From Rhizobiaceae bacterium (GTDB lineage Bacteria; Pseudomonadota; Alphaproteobacteria; Rhizobiales; Rhizobiaceae), in the NCBI GenBank assembly GCA_021648425.1, contig JAKISV010000064.1:1-13451 (forward strand): a stretch of DNA of 13,451 nt, given 5' to 3'. The notes beneath the pieces are model-generated. The model was not told the DNA's origin. It did not search any database and was given only the letters and a program-made list of their open reading frames with translations. A program made the translations under genes and the position numbers. Positions 1-5,874 of this stretch are shown here, piece by piece. Every line of letters starts with the position of its first letter. Within the stretch, counting starts at the first letter, position 1.

Positions 1-80
1 AGAGGAAACATCCTCCATGAGCCCGAAGGCCACAGGTATAAAGACTTCTATTTCCGATGCATTTGCACCTGAACAAATAC

Positions 81-109
81 AACATAGCAAGTGATTCGCT
101 ACTTGTCAA
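81..109 (-). promoter_or_regulatory. Leftward sigma70-type promoter with spacer dyad
   Basis: On the minus strand a perfect -35 TTGACA (104-109) is followed after exactly 17 bases by TATGTT (81-86). A dyad with arms CAAGT (88-92) and ACTTG (101-105) fills the spacer, where a repressor could block polymerase. Transcription would start near 74 and leave the window on the left. The visible leader can fold CAGGT/ACCTG, a TTCG-loop hairpin, and GAGGA/TCCTC, and it contains GGAGG at 12-16 that could serve a start codon just outside the window. The product is unknown: a small gene or a small RNA are both possible. Confidence 0.55.
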
Positions 110-181
110 TCAATATTCACTTTTAGTGAACTTTTGTGAGAGGGATGCAACGGGAGAGCGTAGCGTCTCCCTTGCCAAGAG

Positions 182-198
182 GTGTTGTAATACAACAC
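182..198. repeat. Perfect 8-bp dyad, GTGTTGTA-A-TACAACAC
   Basis: Two perfect 8-base inverted arms surround a single central A. This geometry suits a dimeric DNA-binding protein better than an RNA hairpin, because the arms are too close to loop fully. It lies about 75 bases upstream of the -35 of the leftward promoter at 81-109. No protein is assigned. Confidence 0.4.
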
Positions 199-510
199 AC
201 ATCTTGCGGAACGCGATAACTGGTGAATTTTCCGTCCATTGCCTGACTCGGTGATCTCGATGAACCACAAGCAAATCAATTGAACTTCTTTTTGTGACAG
301 GAACTGAATAGCCATCCTTTTGGTGGGCTTGAGCCGTTAAAACAGGCTATTCAAGATTTGTTTTGAAAAGTTTATCGAACACCTGCTGTTGATTTCTGCA
401 AGTCATTGAATTTTCTGGGTTTTAGGCAGGTTTACCTCAACACAAACCATACCGTAACTTGCATTTTTCGCACACATTTCATGCCGTCAAAAACACCATT
501 CTCGAACACC

Positions 511-532
511 AAAAACCGCCTTGCCTTCAAGG
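511..532 (-). terminator. Possible weak terminator downstream of the tRNA
   Basis: On the minus strand CCTTG-AAGG-CAAGG forms a 5-bp hairpin, followed by CGG and a run of five T. It starts about 34 bases after the tRNA 3' end, a sensible place for the tRNA transcript to stop. The stem is short and does not directly abut the T run, so this is tentative. Confidence 0.3.
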
Positions 533-565
533 GGTTAAATGGCATTTGCACAAAAATTGGAACAA

Positions 566-641
566 TGGTGGGTCTGGTAGGATTCGAACCTACAACCAAG
601 CGGTTATGAGCCGCTGGCTCTAACCGTTGAGCTACAGACCC
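566..641 (-). tRNA. tRNA with CAT anticodon, probably tRNA-Ile2 (lysidine type)
   Basis: The minus strand folds as a complete 76-nt cloverleaf: acceptor GGGTCTG/CAGACCC, D arm GCTC/GAGC, anticodon stem AGCGG/CCGCT with loop CTCATAA, T arm GTAGG/CCTAC with loop TTCGAAT, discriminator A and an encoded CCA. The anticodon is CAT. The initiator is excluded, because positions 1 and 72 pair (G-C) and the anticodon stem lacks the three consecutive G-C pairs. Between elongator Met and the Ile2 species whose C34 is changed to lysidine by TilS, the 8-base D loop and the TTGGT-type variable loop resemble E. coli tRNA-Ile2. Automated annotation may label it Met. The fold is certain; the amino-acid identity is an inference. 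Confidence 0.95.
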
Positions 642-655
642 GATTTCCGCCAAAG

Positions 656-684
656 CCATAGCCTGTTTAGCGGAGTGCAACAAG
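656..684 (-). promoter_or_regulatory. Probable tRNA promoter, rhizobial type
   Basis: On the minus strand CTTGTT (679-684) and CTATGG (656-661) are 17 bases apart, resembling the rhizobial consensus CTTGAC-N17-CTATAT. Transcription would start near 649, eight bases before the tRNA 5' end. A strong terminator at 701-734 lies just upstream, so the tRNA probably needs this promoter. Confidence 0.5.
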
Positions 685-700
685 CCCAAATGTCTGCGCA

Positions 701-734
701 AAATCAAACACCGGGCAAACTGTTTGCCCGGTGT
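701..734 (-). terminator. Intrinsic terminator after the Tyr/Arg-rich protein gene
   Basis: Arms ACACCGGGCAAAC (708-720) and GTTTGCCCGGTGT (722-734) are perfect inverted copies, giving a 12-bp GC-rich hairpin with a 3-base loop. On the minus strand it is followed by TTTGATTTT. It begins 21 bases after the stop codon of the gene at 756-1235, and so ends that transcript before the tRNA promoter. Confidence 0.8.
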
Positions 735-755
735 GAAAATGTTTCCAAATGCCCG

Positions 756-1235
756 TTAGTTGAACCTGACAGTTTTGATCAGTTTACATTTAGAATAACG
801 CTTGAATACCATTTTGGTGCGATATCCATACTGATATCCACTGACAACAACGCGACGCTCTCTCACCCGTTCTACCTGTGGATTGTTCAATCCCAGGCGG
901 TAGGCTTTGTTCACAGCCCTTCGTGGATTGCAGATGGCTTGGCGTGGTGGATTGCTATAATAGTTGCGACGATGTTTTTTTGGGCGATAACGTTTTGGCG
1001 GGTAGTAGCCGGGATTAAAATATCCGCGATTATGCGGTTGGCGATAATTGTGGCCCCTGCCATTCATATAGATACCTAAACCATTGCTCATATGAATATT
1101 GATGCCAATATTTCCAACCCCGATATTTCCCGCATTAGCGTTGCTGGTTGCAGCCAAGCCAAGACCTGTTGCCAATATGACGCCCATGCCCAGTGTGGCG
1201 ATAGTTTTGGTTATTTTAGATTTGTAGTTTTTCAT
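756..1235 (-). CDS. Secreted Tyr/Arg/Asn-rich small protein, function unknown
   Basis: This encodes 159 residues. An N-terminal signal peptide (charged MKNYKSKITK, then a hydrophobic core) ends at ANA, with likely cleavage after residue 35. Residues 36-60 are Gly/Asn/Ile-rich with repeated GNIG units, and 60-100 are very basic and rich in Tyr, Pro, Arg and Asn. The C-terminal half (about 101-155) looks like a small conserved domain: the segment AYRLGLNNPQVERVRERRVV resembles C-terminal regions of secreted hypothetical proteins in Rhizobiales (from memory). Cys102 and Cys150 bracket it and could form a disulfide. The ATG at 1235 has a clear AGGAGA Shine-Dalgarno five bases upstream (1241-1246). 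The gene is monocistronic, with a folded leader and a strong terminator. A role at the envelope, such as matrix or surface binding, is only a guess from composition. Confidence 0.8.
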   Translation of the reverse strand: MKNYKSKITKTIATLGMGVILATGLGLAATSNANAGNIGVGNIGINIHMSNGLGIYMNGRGHNYRQPHNRGYFNPGYYPPKRYRPKKHRRNYYSNPPRQAICNPRRAVNKAYRLGLNNPQVERVRERRVVVSGYQYGYRTKMVFKRYSKCKLIKTVRFN

Positions 1236-1260
1236 AACACTCTCCTACATTAAAGTTGGA

Positions 1261-1326
1261 GGTAACCCGCCGGTCCTCAACCAACCCCCGATGATTGGAA
1301 GATTGAATCCCGTTTAACGGGTTACC
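1261..1326 (-). promoter_or_regulatory. Folded 5' leader with two alternative structures
   Basis: Upstream of the gene at 756-1235, GGTAACCCG (1261-1269) and CGGGTTACC (1318-1326) are perfect 9-base inverted copies. Nested inside, TCAACCAA (1277-1284) can pair with TTGG (1295-1298) and TTGA (1303-1306) across a 4-base bulge. CCCGTT (1309-1314) and AACGGG (1316-1321) are also inverted copies that overlap the outer right arm, so that short structure competes with the long one. The outer stem ends 14 bases before the Shine-Dalgarno. Such mutually exclusive folds suit a cis-acting RNA switch or thermosensor, if the transcript starts upstream of 1326; no clear promoter was found there. Confidence 0.45.
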
Positions 1327-1423
1327 ATAGGTGACATGTTAGGAAACTATTGCTGAACCGGGAGGGAACCAGCCGTTCATCTGCCGTTCAGGTTAATGTT
1401 GAGGCTGGAACATTGCAGGATAA

Positions 1424-1867
1424 TTACATATCGCCGCAATTATCACTTTTGAATTCCTGCACGGAGCCGGTTATTTGATCGTTGGAAAATGTAAAACTTT
1501 CACTAATCAGTTGCTCATTTGTTTCAAAGCGATAACAAACCAGCACTGATGCGCTATCGTCTTCAATCAATTCATAGCGAAATATGATGTTGGCGTTGCG
1601 GGTGGATTTTTCCCATTCGTCGAGCGCAGCGATAAATTCGCTTTTAGTTTGTTCAACGCCCAAATCCTTGAGAACTATTTTAGCATCTTCAGCAATCAGT
1701 TCCTCAAATCCGCGTCGGTCTACTCCACCCAACGCGCCATACCACCGCTCAACCAGTTGCGGTGGCGTTGTTATTTCCTCGCTGGTATTTTGGGCCAGGG
1801 CATTTTTGAAATTGCCAAGTGCCATAAATAACATGAGTGTTGTAAGAAGTGTTTTTTGCGTCATCAT
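1424..1867 (-). CDS. Secreted NTF2/SnoaL-like protein
   Basis: This encodes 147 residues. The N terminus is a signal peptide (hydrophobic TLLTTLMLFMALGNF, ending ALA-Q, probable cleavage after residue 25). The mature part begins with a helix containing VERWYGALGGVDRRGFEELI, followed by alternating strands and the FETNEQLISESFTFSNDQI region. This is the order expected of the cone-shaped NTF2/SnoaL fold, whose members range from small isomerases and hydrolases to non-enzymatic ligand binders. No catalytic set can be assigned. Cys111 and Cys144 are the only cysteines of the mature part. Two adjacent ATG codons (1867 and 1864) could start it, and neither has a strong Shine-Dalgarno. It lies 70 bases after pdxY but has its own excellent promoter (1900-1928), so it is probably an independent unit. 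Family assignment is moderate; the function is unknown. Confidence 0.75.
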   Translation of the reverse strand: MMTQKTLLTTLMLFMALGNFKNALAQNTSEEITTPPQLVERWYGALGGVDRRGFEELIAEDAKIVLKDLGVEQTKSEFIAALDEWEKSTRNANIIFRYELIEDDSASVLVCYRFETNEQLISESFTFSNDQITGSVQEFKSDNCGDM

Positions 1868-1899
1868 TTGCGTCTTTTTAATCCAACCAGCCTGGCAGG

Positions 1900-1928
1900 T
1901 TTATAGTTTGCCTGTCGGGATGCGTCAA
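1900..1928 (-). promoter_or_regulatory. Near-consensus promoter of the NTF2-like gene
   Basis: On the minus strand TTGACG (1923-1928) and TATAAA (1900-1905) are separated by exactly 17 bases. Transcription would start near 1893, giving a leader of about 25 bases to the ATG at 1867. It lies in the gap after the pdxY stop at 1938. Confidence 0.65.
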
Positions 1929-1937
1929 ACCGTTGCC

Positions 1938-2831
1938 CTATAATAGTCGCCGCATGGTTACCATTGCCATTGGCCGTGACAGGCTGCCAATGTTGCTCTC
2001 CAGCGCCAGTTCATCTGCTCCCTCCCGCGCTGTGCGTGCCAGCACTTCAAATACGCTTGCTGTAGTTTTTGTCAGTGCGTGCTCGCCTGTTGCACCATTG
2101 AGAATGTGCGAAAGAAAAAGAGCGGAAGTTAAATCACCCAGCCCGTTGGGTGGATTTGCCAGTGCTTTGTGTTCGCTCACAATCGCCTTGCCGTTTTCCA
2201 CCAACACGCTGCCCACAAACCCTTTGCGCAGTGCAGGAACTGAAGTTACCAGCACTTTATCCATCCCCAGATCACGAGCCTGGGTCAGCAGTTGGACTTG
2301 ATTTCGCGCAGTATTTTCACCATCCAGCCAACCAAGCTCAAACATATTGGGTGTCGTGATATCTGCAAGAGGCAATAAGATTTTACCAATTGCCAAAGCG
2401 GTGGCCTCGTCAACGTAGAGCCTGCCCTTATTGCCATATCTGATCGTTTCATTGCTAAAATCCCCAAGCACCGGATCACACAAATAGACCAGTTTTTCGT
2501 TTGAGGATTTTAAGCGCTTGATTAGTTTAGCTACACTCTTTGCCTGTTGCGCGCTGGCCATGAACCCGGAAATTATCCCGGCAATTTCACCTTTCCAAGG
2601 CGCATTGGCAAGGTCATCACAAATGGAGGAAAATTCATCGTCATTGGCAACAATTCGTGTGGCCGGGCCATGACCAGGGTGCCAGGGCAGGGTAACGGTG
2701 GGCAATATCCATGTGGGGTGCCCAAGTGCCTCAAGGGTAAAAGCAACCGCACGATTTCCTACCGTACCTCGTATCACATGGCTGGAGATTACCAACACAC
2801 TGCCAGGTTTGGTCGCCTTGGGTTTTTCCAC
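1938..2831 (-). CDS. pdxY: Pyridoxal/pyridoxamine kinase
   Basis: This encodes 297 residues, normal for the PdxY/PdxK family of ribokinase-fold enzymes. These use ATP to phosphorylate the 5'-hydroxyl of pyridoxal, salvaging vitamin B6 to pyridoxal phosphate in the cytoplasm. Family marks are SSHVIRGTVGN (16-26) with the early substrate-binding Ser-His, the CDPVLGD loop (118-124), TTPNMFEL (159-166), and the GLGD anion-hole motif (230-233) with Asp233 as probable catalytic base. The start is GTG at 2831, supported by GGAGG seven bases upstream that sits just past the stop codon of the preceding gene; no ATG is better placed. It is 17 bases downstream of the small membrane protein gene and almost certainly co-transcribed with it. 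The alphaproteobacterial LPWHPGHG segment (48-55) replaces the NHTxYG-like region of E. coli PdxY, so exact substrate preference is uncertain. Confidence 0.88.
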   Translation of the reverse strand: MEKPKATKPGSVLVISSHVIRGTVGNRAVAFTLEALGHPTWILPTVTLPWHPGHGPATRIVANDDEFSSICDDLANAPWKGEIAGIISGFMASAQQAKSVAKLIKRLKSSNEKLVYLCDPVLGDFSNETIRYGNKGRLYVDEATALAIGKILLPLADITTPNMFELGWLDGENTARNQVQLLTQARDLGMDKVLVTSVPALRKGFVGSVLVENGKAIVSEHKALANPPNGLGDLTSALFLSHILNGATGEHALTKTTASVFEVLARTAREGADELALESNIGSLSRPMAMVTMRRLL

Positions 2832-2848
2832 GTTCTGGCCTCCGCTAA

Positions 2849-3124
2849 CTATTGCGGTAAAATGTAGGTGGTAACAATGGAAAATGCCAAAACGATAAAT
2901 ACAATGATCGCCAATACGCGTGCAATACGTTTGCCCATTATTTCAATTTTATCGTCTTTTGGCTGTTCCACTCCCAAAAAATGATCGCGTACTTTATTTG
3001 CTGAACGCGCCATTGCGGAAGTGCCCACCTGCTCGGATTCGCGCTCTACGCGGTTTATTATCCGCTGCGCCTCGCGCTTGCGTTCAGCCTCTGCTGTTCG
3101 TTGCGGGTTTTTCTCTTTCGACAT
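2849..3124 (-). CDS. Small tail-anchored membrane protein, unknown function
   Basis: This encodes 91 residues from the ATG at 3124; another in-frame ATG at 3142 would add six residues, and neither has a convincing Shine-Dalgarno. Residues 1-34 are highly charged and probably helical (AEAERKREAQRIINRVERES). A middle part contains SAMARSANKVRDHFLG, and a single hydrophobic segment (about 69-89) ends one residue before the C terminus. With no signal peptide this is a tail-anchored layout, the bulk of the protein in the cytoplasm. I do not recognise the family. The stop codon lies 17 bases before the pdxY start and pdxY's Shine-Dalgarno immediately follows it, so the two are probably one transcription unit. 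A link to vitamin B6 metabolism is suggested only by this position. Confidence 0.75.
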   Translation of the reverse strand: MSKEKNPQRTAEAERKREAQRIINRVERESEQVGTSAMARSANKVRDHFLGVEQPKDDKIEIMGKRIARVLAIIVFIVLAFSIVTTYILPQ

Positions 3125-3156
3125 ATTGAGTTCTTTCATCAAAAAGTACGAACTTC

Positions 3157-3184
3157 ATATTATCAGCATAAGCGCCAACAACAA
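3157..3184 (-). promoter_or_regulatory. Possible promoter of the small membrane protein-pdxY unit
   Basis: On the minus strand TTGTTG (3179-3184) and TAATAT (3157-3162) are 16 bases apart; an overlapping GATAAT at 3159-3164 is an alternative -10. Transcription would start near 3150, about 25 bases before the ATG at 3124. The -35 is poor, so this is tentative. Confidence 0.35.
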
Positions 3185-3229
3185 ACCCATTAACAACACC
3201 CCACATGCTATTCCACATTGTTTAAAACC

Positions 3230-3248
3230 CTGCCATAGTCGCTGGCAG
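3230..3248 (+). repeat. Inverted repeat CTGCCA-N7-TGGCAG before the MFS gene
   Basis: Perfect 6-base arms at 3230-3235 and 3243-3248 end two bases before the Shine-Dalgarno GGAG (3251-3254) of the MFS transporter. They could be a repressor site or an RNA hairpin next to the ribosome binding site. No clear promoter for the MFS gene was found upstream, so which it is remains open. Confidence 0.35.
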
Positions 3249-3257
3249 TTGGAGAAA

Positions 3258-4715
3258 ATGAAAGTCGGGGACATGAACGAACAACAATTGTCAGCCAGCG
3301 GTCAGCCGCTTACCCATGTCAGCAAAAGGGGAATTTGGGGCTGGATGTTTTTCGACTGGTCGGCCCAGCCGTTCCACACGCTATTGATCACTTTCGTTTT
3401 CGCCCGTTATTTTGCCGCTGAAGTTGCTCCAAATCCCGCTACCGGTCAAATCTGGTGGGGTTATATGCTGGCTGTTTCCGGCATACTAATCGCCGTTTTA
3501 TCGCCGGTGCTGGGATCAATTGCCGATGCAACCGGCCCCCGCAAACCGTGGATTGCGATCTTTACTGTAATGAGCATCATCGGCACAGCCTTTTTATGGT
3601 ACGCGGTTCCCGGCGGCGGCGGTATGACATTATGGATTCTTGTCGCCTTCGGCATCGGTATGATTGGCGTTGAATTTGCTGCCGTCTTCAATAATGCGAT
3701 CATGCCCGATCTGGTGACAAGAGACACCTTGGGCCGCCTGTCCGGCTCGGCCTGGGCGCTGGGTTATGTCGGGGGTCTGGTTGCATTGATTTTTGTCCTG
3801 ACAACCATGGTGGAATCTTCACCCGGCAGCGGCAGTACAATCATTGGCATTGCACCCATATTGGGCCTTGATCAAATTGTACGCGGTGGCGAACGGGCCG
3901 TTGGTCCGCTCACCTCAATCTGGTTCCGGATATTCATTATTCCCTTCTTCTTGTTTACACCCGATGTGACTAAACCCGTACGCATTGAAGGGGCAATCAG
4001 AAAAGGACTAAGCGACCTTTTATCCACCCTGCGTAATCTACCCAAAAACCAGTCATTATTTGCCTATCTGGGCTCTTCGATGTTTTATCGCGATGCCTTG
4101 AACGGTCTATATGGGTTTGGCGGAATATATGCAGGCGGGGTTTTAAAGTGGGAGGCTATTCAACTGGGATTGTTTGGCATACTGGCAGCATTCACCGGCG
4201 CGCTGGGTGCATGGCTGGGTGGACGCCTGGACGAAAAGTTTGGCCCCAAGAAAGTCATTACATTTTCCGTCATTGTCTTGATCATCGTCTGCATCATGAT
4301 TGTTACCACCGATCGCCAGACATTGCTCACATTCCCGATTGAAGAAGTTTCAGGCCCGTTTGCTGCTCCTGATATCCTGTTTTATATCTGCGGTGCGCTG
4401 ATTGGTGCTGCCGGTGGTGCGCTGCAGGCGGCCTCTCGCACGCTGATGGTTGATCAGGCTGAAGGCGGTGACATGACCCAGGCCTTTGGCCTATATGCAT
4501 TGTCGGGCAAAGCCACTTCATTCATTGCCCCTGCCATGGTGGCATTTTTTACCGGTGTTGTCGGCCAGGATATGTTGGGCCTTTCAGACAGTGCCGCACA
4601 GCGGTTTGGAATATCTCCACTGATAGCCTTGTTTGCCATCGGACTGGTATTATTGATGTGGGTAAAGCAGCACAAAAATGTGGCAGGACCTCAAGGGTCT
4701 GGAGCTGTTAGTTAG
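3258..4715 (+). CDS. MFS transporter, UMF1 (Atg22-like) family
   Basis: This encodes 485 residues of a polytopic inner-membrane protein with about 12 hydrophobic segments. The N terminus carries the UMF1 hallmark FFDWSAQPFHTLLITFVFARYF, corresponding to the (Y/F)DWA-x-s-P(F/Y) motif of this major facilitator subfamily. The loop after segment 2 has the facilitator motif GSIADATGPRKPW, and a related GGRLDEKFGPKK recurs in the second half, as expected from the internal duplication. NNAIMPDL and GALQAASRTLMVD are further family-like segments. The substrate is not known for bacterial UMF1 proteins and cannot be read from sequence. The ATG at 3258 is chosen because GGAG lies just upstream, although the spacing is short (3 bases); the ATG at 3273 is an alternative. 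The upstream in-frame extension to 3021 is antisense to another gene and is not credible. Its 3' end overlaps the M56 gene by 8 bases, tail to tail. Confidence 0.88.
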   Translation: MKVGDMNEQQLSASGQPLTHVSKRGIWGWMFFDWSAQPFHTLLITFVFARYFAAEVAPNPATGQIWWGYMLAVSGILIAVLSPVLGSIADATGPRKPWIAIFTVMSIIGTAFLWYAVPGGGGMTLWILVAFGIGMIGVEFAAVFNNAIMPDLVTRDTLGRLSGSAWALGYVGGLVALIFVLTTMVESSPGSGSTIIGIAPILGLDQIVRGGERAVGPLTSIWFRIFIIPFFLFTPDVTKPVRIEGAIRKGLSDLLSTLRNLPKNQSLFAYLGSSMFYRDALNGLYGFGGIYAGGVLKWEAIQLGLFGILAAFTGALGAWLGGRLDEKFGPKKVITFSVIVLIIVCIMIVTTDRQTLLTFPIEEVSGPFAAPDILFYICGALIGAAGGALQAASRTLMVDQAEGGDMTQAFGLYALSGKATSFIAPAMVAFFTGVVGQDMLGLSDSAAQRFGISPLIALFAIGLVLLMWVKQHKNVAGPQGSGAVS

Positions 4716-5874
4716 ATCCATTGTCGTTTATTTGAACCAAAAAATCCCCGGCCAGGCTATTGCGTTTGGCCAGCCGCTCAAGGTTTACAATTGTTGACAA
4801 CATTATCCTGTCCTGACTCCAGTCATCAGGCCTTTGAATGGCAATTGCAGATATGGTGACGACTGCCAGCAATGGAATCATCAACGCCAAGAATATTGTT
4901 TTGGGGTATTTTTCAACATTTCCCTCCAATAAAGAAACCACCCGTTGGCGTAGCAACATAGCAGGGTTGCGGCCGAACAACGCGCCGTTCATCTGGATCA
5001 ATGCTACTTTTGGAAGCGCTATCGCCAATAAACGTCGTTTTTCCAGACTGTTTTGGCAAACATGCAACAAACAGGCGCAATAGTCTTTGGCATCATATCT
5101 CTTACGGGCCAATACACGCTGGTCGCAGGACAATTCACGCAATTGCTCGACCTGGCGTTTCCACAAATAGTAGGCAGGATTCCAGAAGAAAATCGGCCTG
5201 AGCAACTCAAGCGCAATCTCCCATTCAAGATCGTACTGGCGCATGTGTTGAAATTCGTGGCCAATAGCAATTCTCAGATCCTTAACATTGGTAAGCATGC
5301 TTGAAGGTATAACAACATATCTGCGGTTCAGCGTTCGTGTTGAGAAGGGTACATGCACCGTGTCGGAAATTAACAGGCGCAGATTTCCAAACCGATGCCA
5401 GACATGGCTATGACTGATTATTCTACGCAACGCATAAATGCTGATGATAAGGCGGGCTGAAAACAATGCCGCACCTGCCAGGATAAATCCCAATATAAAA
5501 ATGCCCCAATTGCTGTTCAATTCCAGTACATCACTGGCCAGCCGGCTTCTAAACCCTAAAAACTCTTCAAGCATTGCAGGCTTCATATCGAAATTACCCT
5601 GCAAATATTGAGCAACAACAATGTCAGACAGATTAACCGTGAATAGCGGTGTAACTGCCCCAAGTTTTGACAATGGGCCTAAAAGCAAAAACAGGAAGGG
5701 AGAGATTGCAACGGCCAGGAAGACCCCATTCAGCAGTCGCAGTTGCGTGGTATATGCATGGATCATGCCCAACGGCCTCAATAACATTCGCGCTATACAC
5801 CAAAGGCCAAATACCACAATCAGTAGAATATTAACATTGATATAGGCGTCGAAAATTGCGTCAATCGTTATCAT
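4708..5874 (-). CDS. M56-family membrane metallopeptidase, BlaR1/MecR1-like
   Basis: This encodes 388 residues. Hydrophobic segments lie at about 13-32, 47-67, 123-147 and 327-346. The cytoplasmic zinc protease domain carries HEFQH at 206-210 (the HExxH motif), with Glu247 in RELSCD as probable third ligand, matching the M56 ELxCD pattern. In BlaR1 and MecR1 this protease is activated by an external penicillin-binding sensor domain and leads to cleavage of BlaI/MecI. Here nothing of that size follows the last membrane segment, only about 40 residues, so the inducing signal must differ from classical beta-lactam acylation or be sensed by the loop at 68-122. The ATG at 5874 has AGGAG eight bases upstream and overlaps the repressor gene by 14 bases, indicating translational coupling. 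A longer frame to 5979 has no such support. Confidence 0.85.
   Translation of the reverse strand: MITIDAIFDAYINVNILLIVVFGLWCIARMLLRPLGMIHAYTTQLRLLNGVFLAVAISPFLFLLLGPLSKLGAVTPLFTVNLSDIVVAQYLQGNFDMKPAMLEEFLGFRSRLASDVLELNSNWGIFILGFILAGAALFSARLIISIYALRRIISHSHVWHRFGNLRLLISDTVHVPFSTRTLNRRYVVIPSSMLTNVKDLRIAIGHEFQHMRQYDLEWEIALELLRPIFFWNPAYYLWKRQVEQLRELSCDQRVLARKRYDAKDYCACLLHVCQNSLEKRRLLAIALPKVALIQMNGALFGRNPAMLLRQRVVSLLEGNVEKYPKTIFLALMIPLLAVVTISAIAIQRPDDWSQDRIMLSTIVNLERLAKRNSLAGDFLVQINDNGSN

Larger units (their letters stand above)
1..565. other. Non-coding left flank, no convincing gene
   Basis: I see no gene I would defend here. The short open frames on both strands (57-254 plus, 106-315 minus) have no Shine-Dalgarno sequence, no recognisable motif and no coding character. 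The stretch does hold a leftward promoter (81-109) and several small dyads: TTCACT/AGTGAA at 116-130, GGGAGA/TCTCCC at 152-171, and the perfect dyad at 182-198. It lies directly downstream of the tRNA at 566-641, a common place for integration scars, but no repeat of the tRNA 3' end and no integrase remnant is visible in the window. Confidence 0.6.

Noticed and set aside
57..315. Two overlapping small frames on opposite strands as possible toxin-antitoxin genes
   Set aside because: Neither has a ribosome binding site or recognisable toxin or antitoxin motif, and the leftward promoter lies inside or beyond them.
406..609. Plus-strand frame of 67 codons ending VGFEPTT
   Set aside because: Antisense translation of the same tRNA, with no ribosome binding site.
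566..641. Initiator tRNA-fMet
   Set aside because: It has a paired G1-C72 end and lacks the three G-C pairs next to the anticodon.
432..707. Minus-strand frame of 91 codons containing GSNPTRP
   Set aside because: It reads through the tRNA at 566-641; this peptide is the usual artefact of translating a tRNA T arm.
627..1079. Plus-strand frame of 150 codons
   Set aside because: Antisense shadow of the secreted protein gene at 756-1235, which has a signal peptide, Shine-Dalgarno and terminator.
3021..3257. N-terminal extension of the MFS transporter
   Set aside because: The extra 79 codons are antisense to the small membrane protein and lack hydrophobic or family-like sequence.
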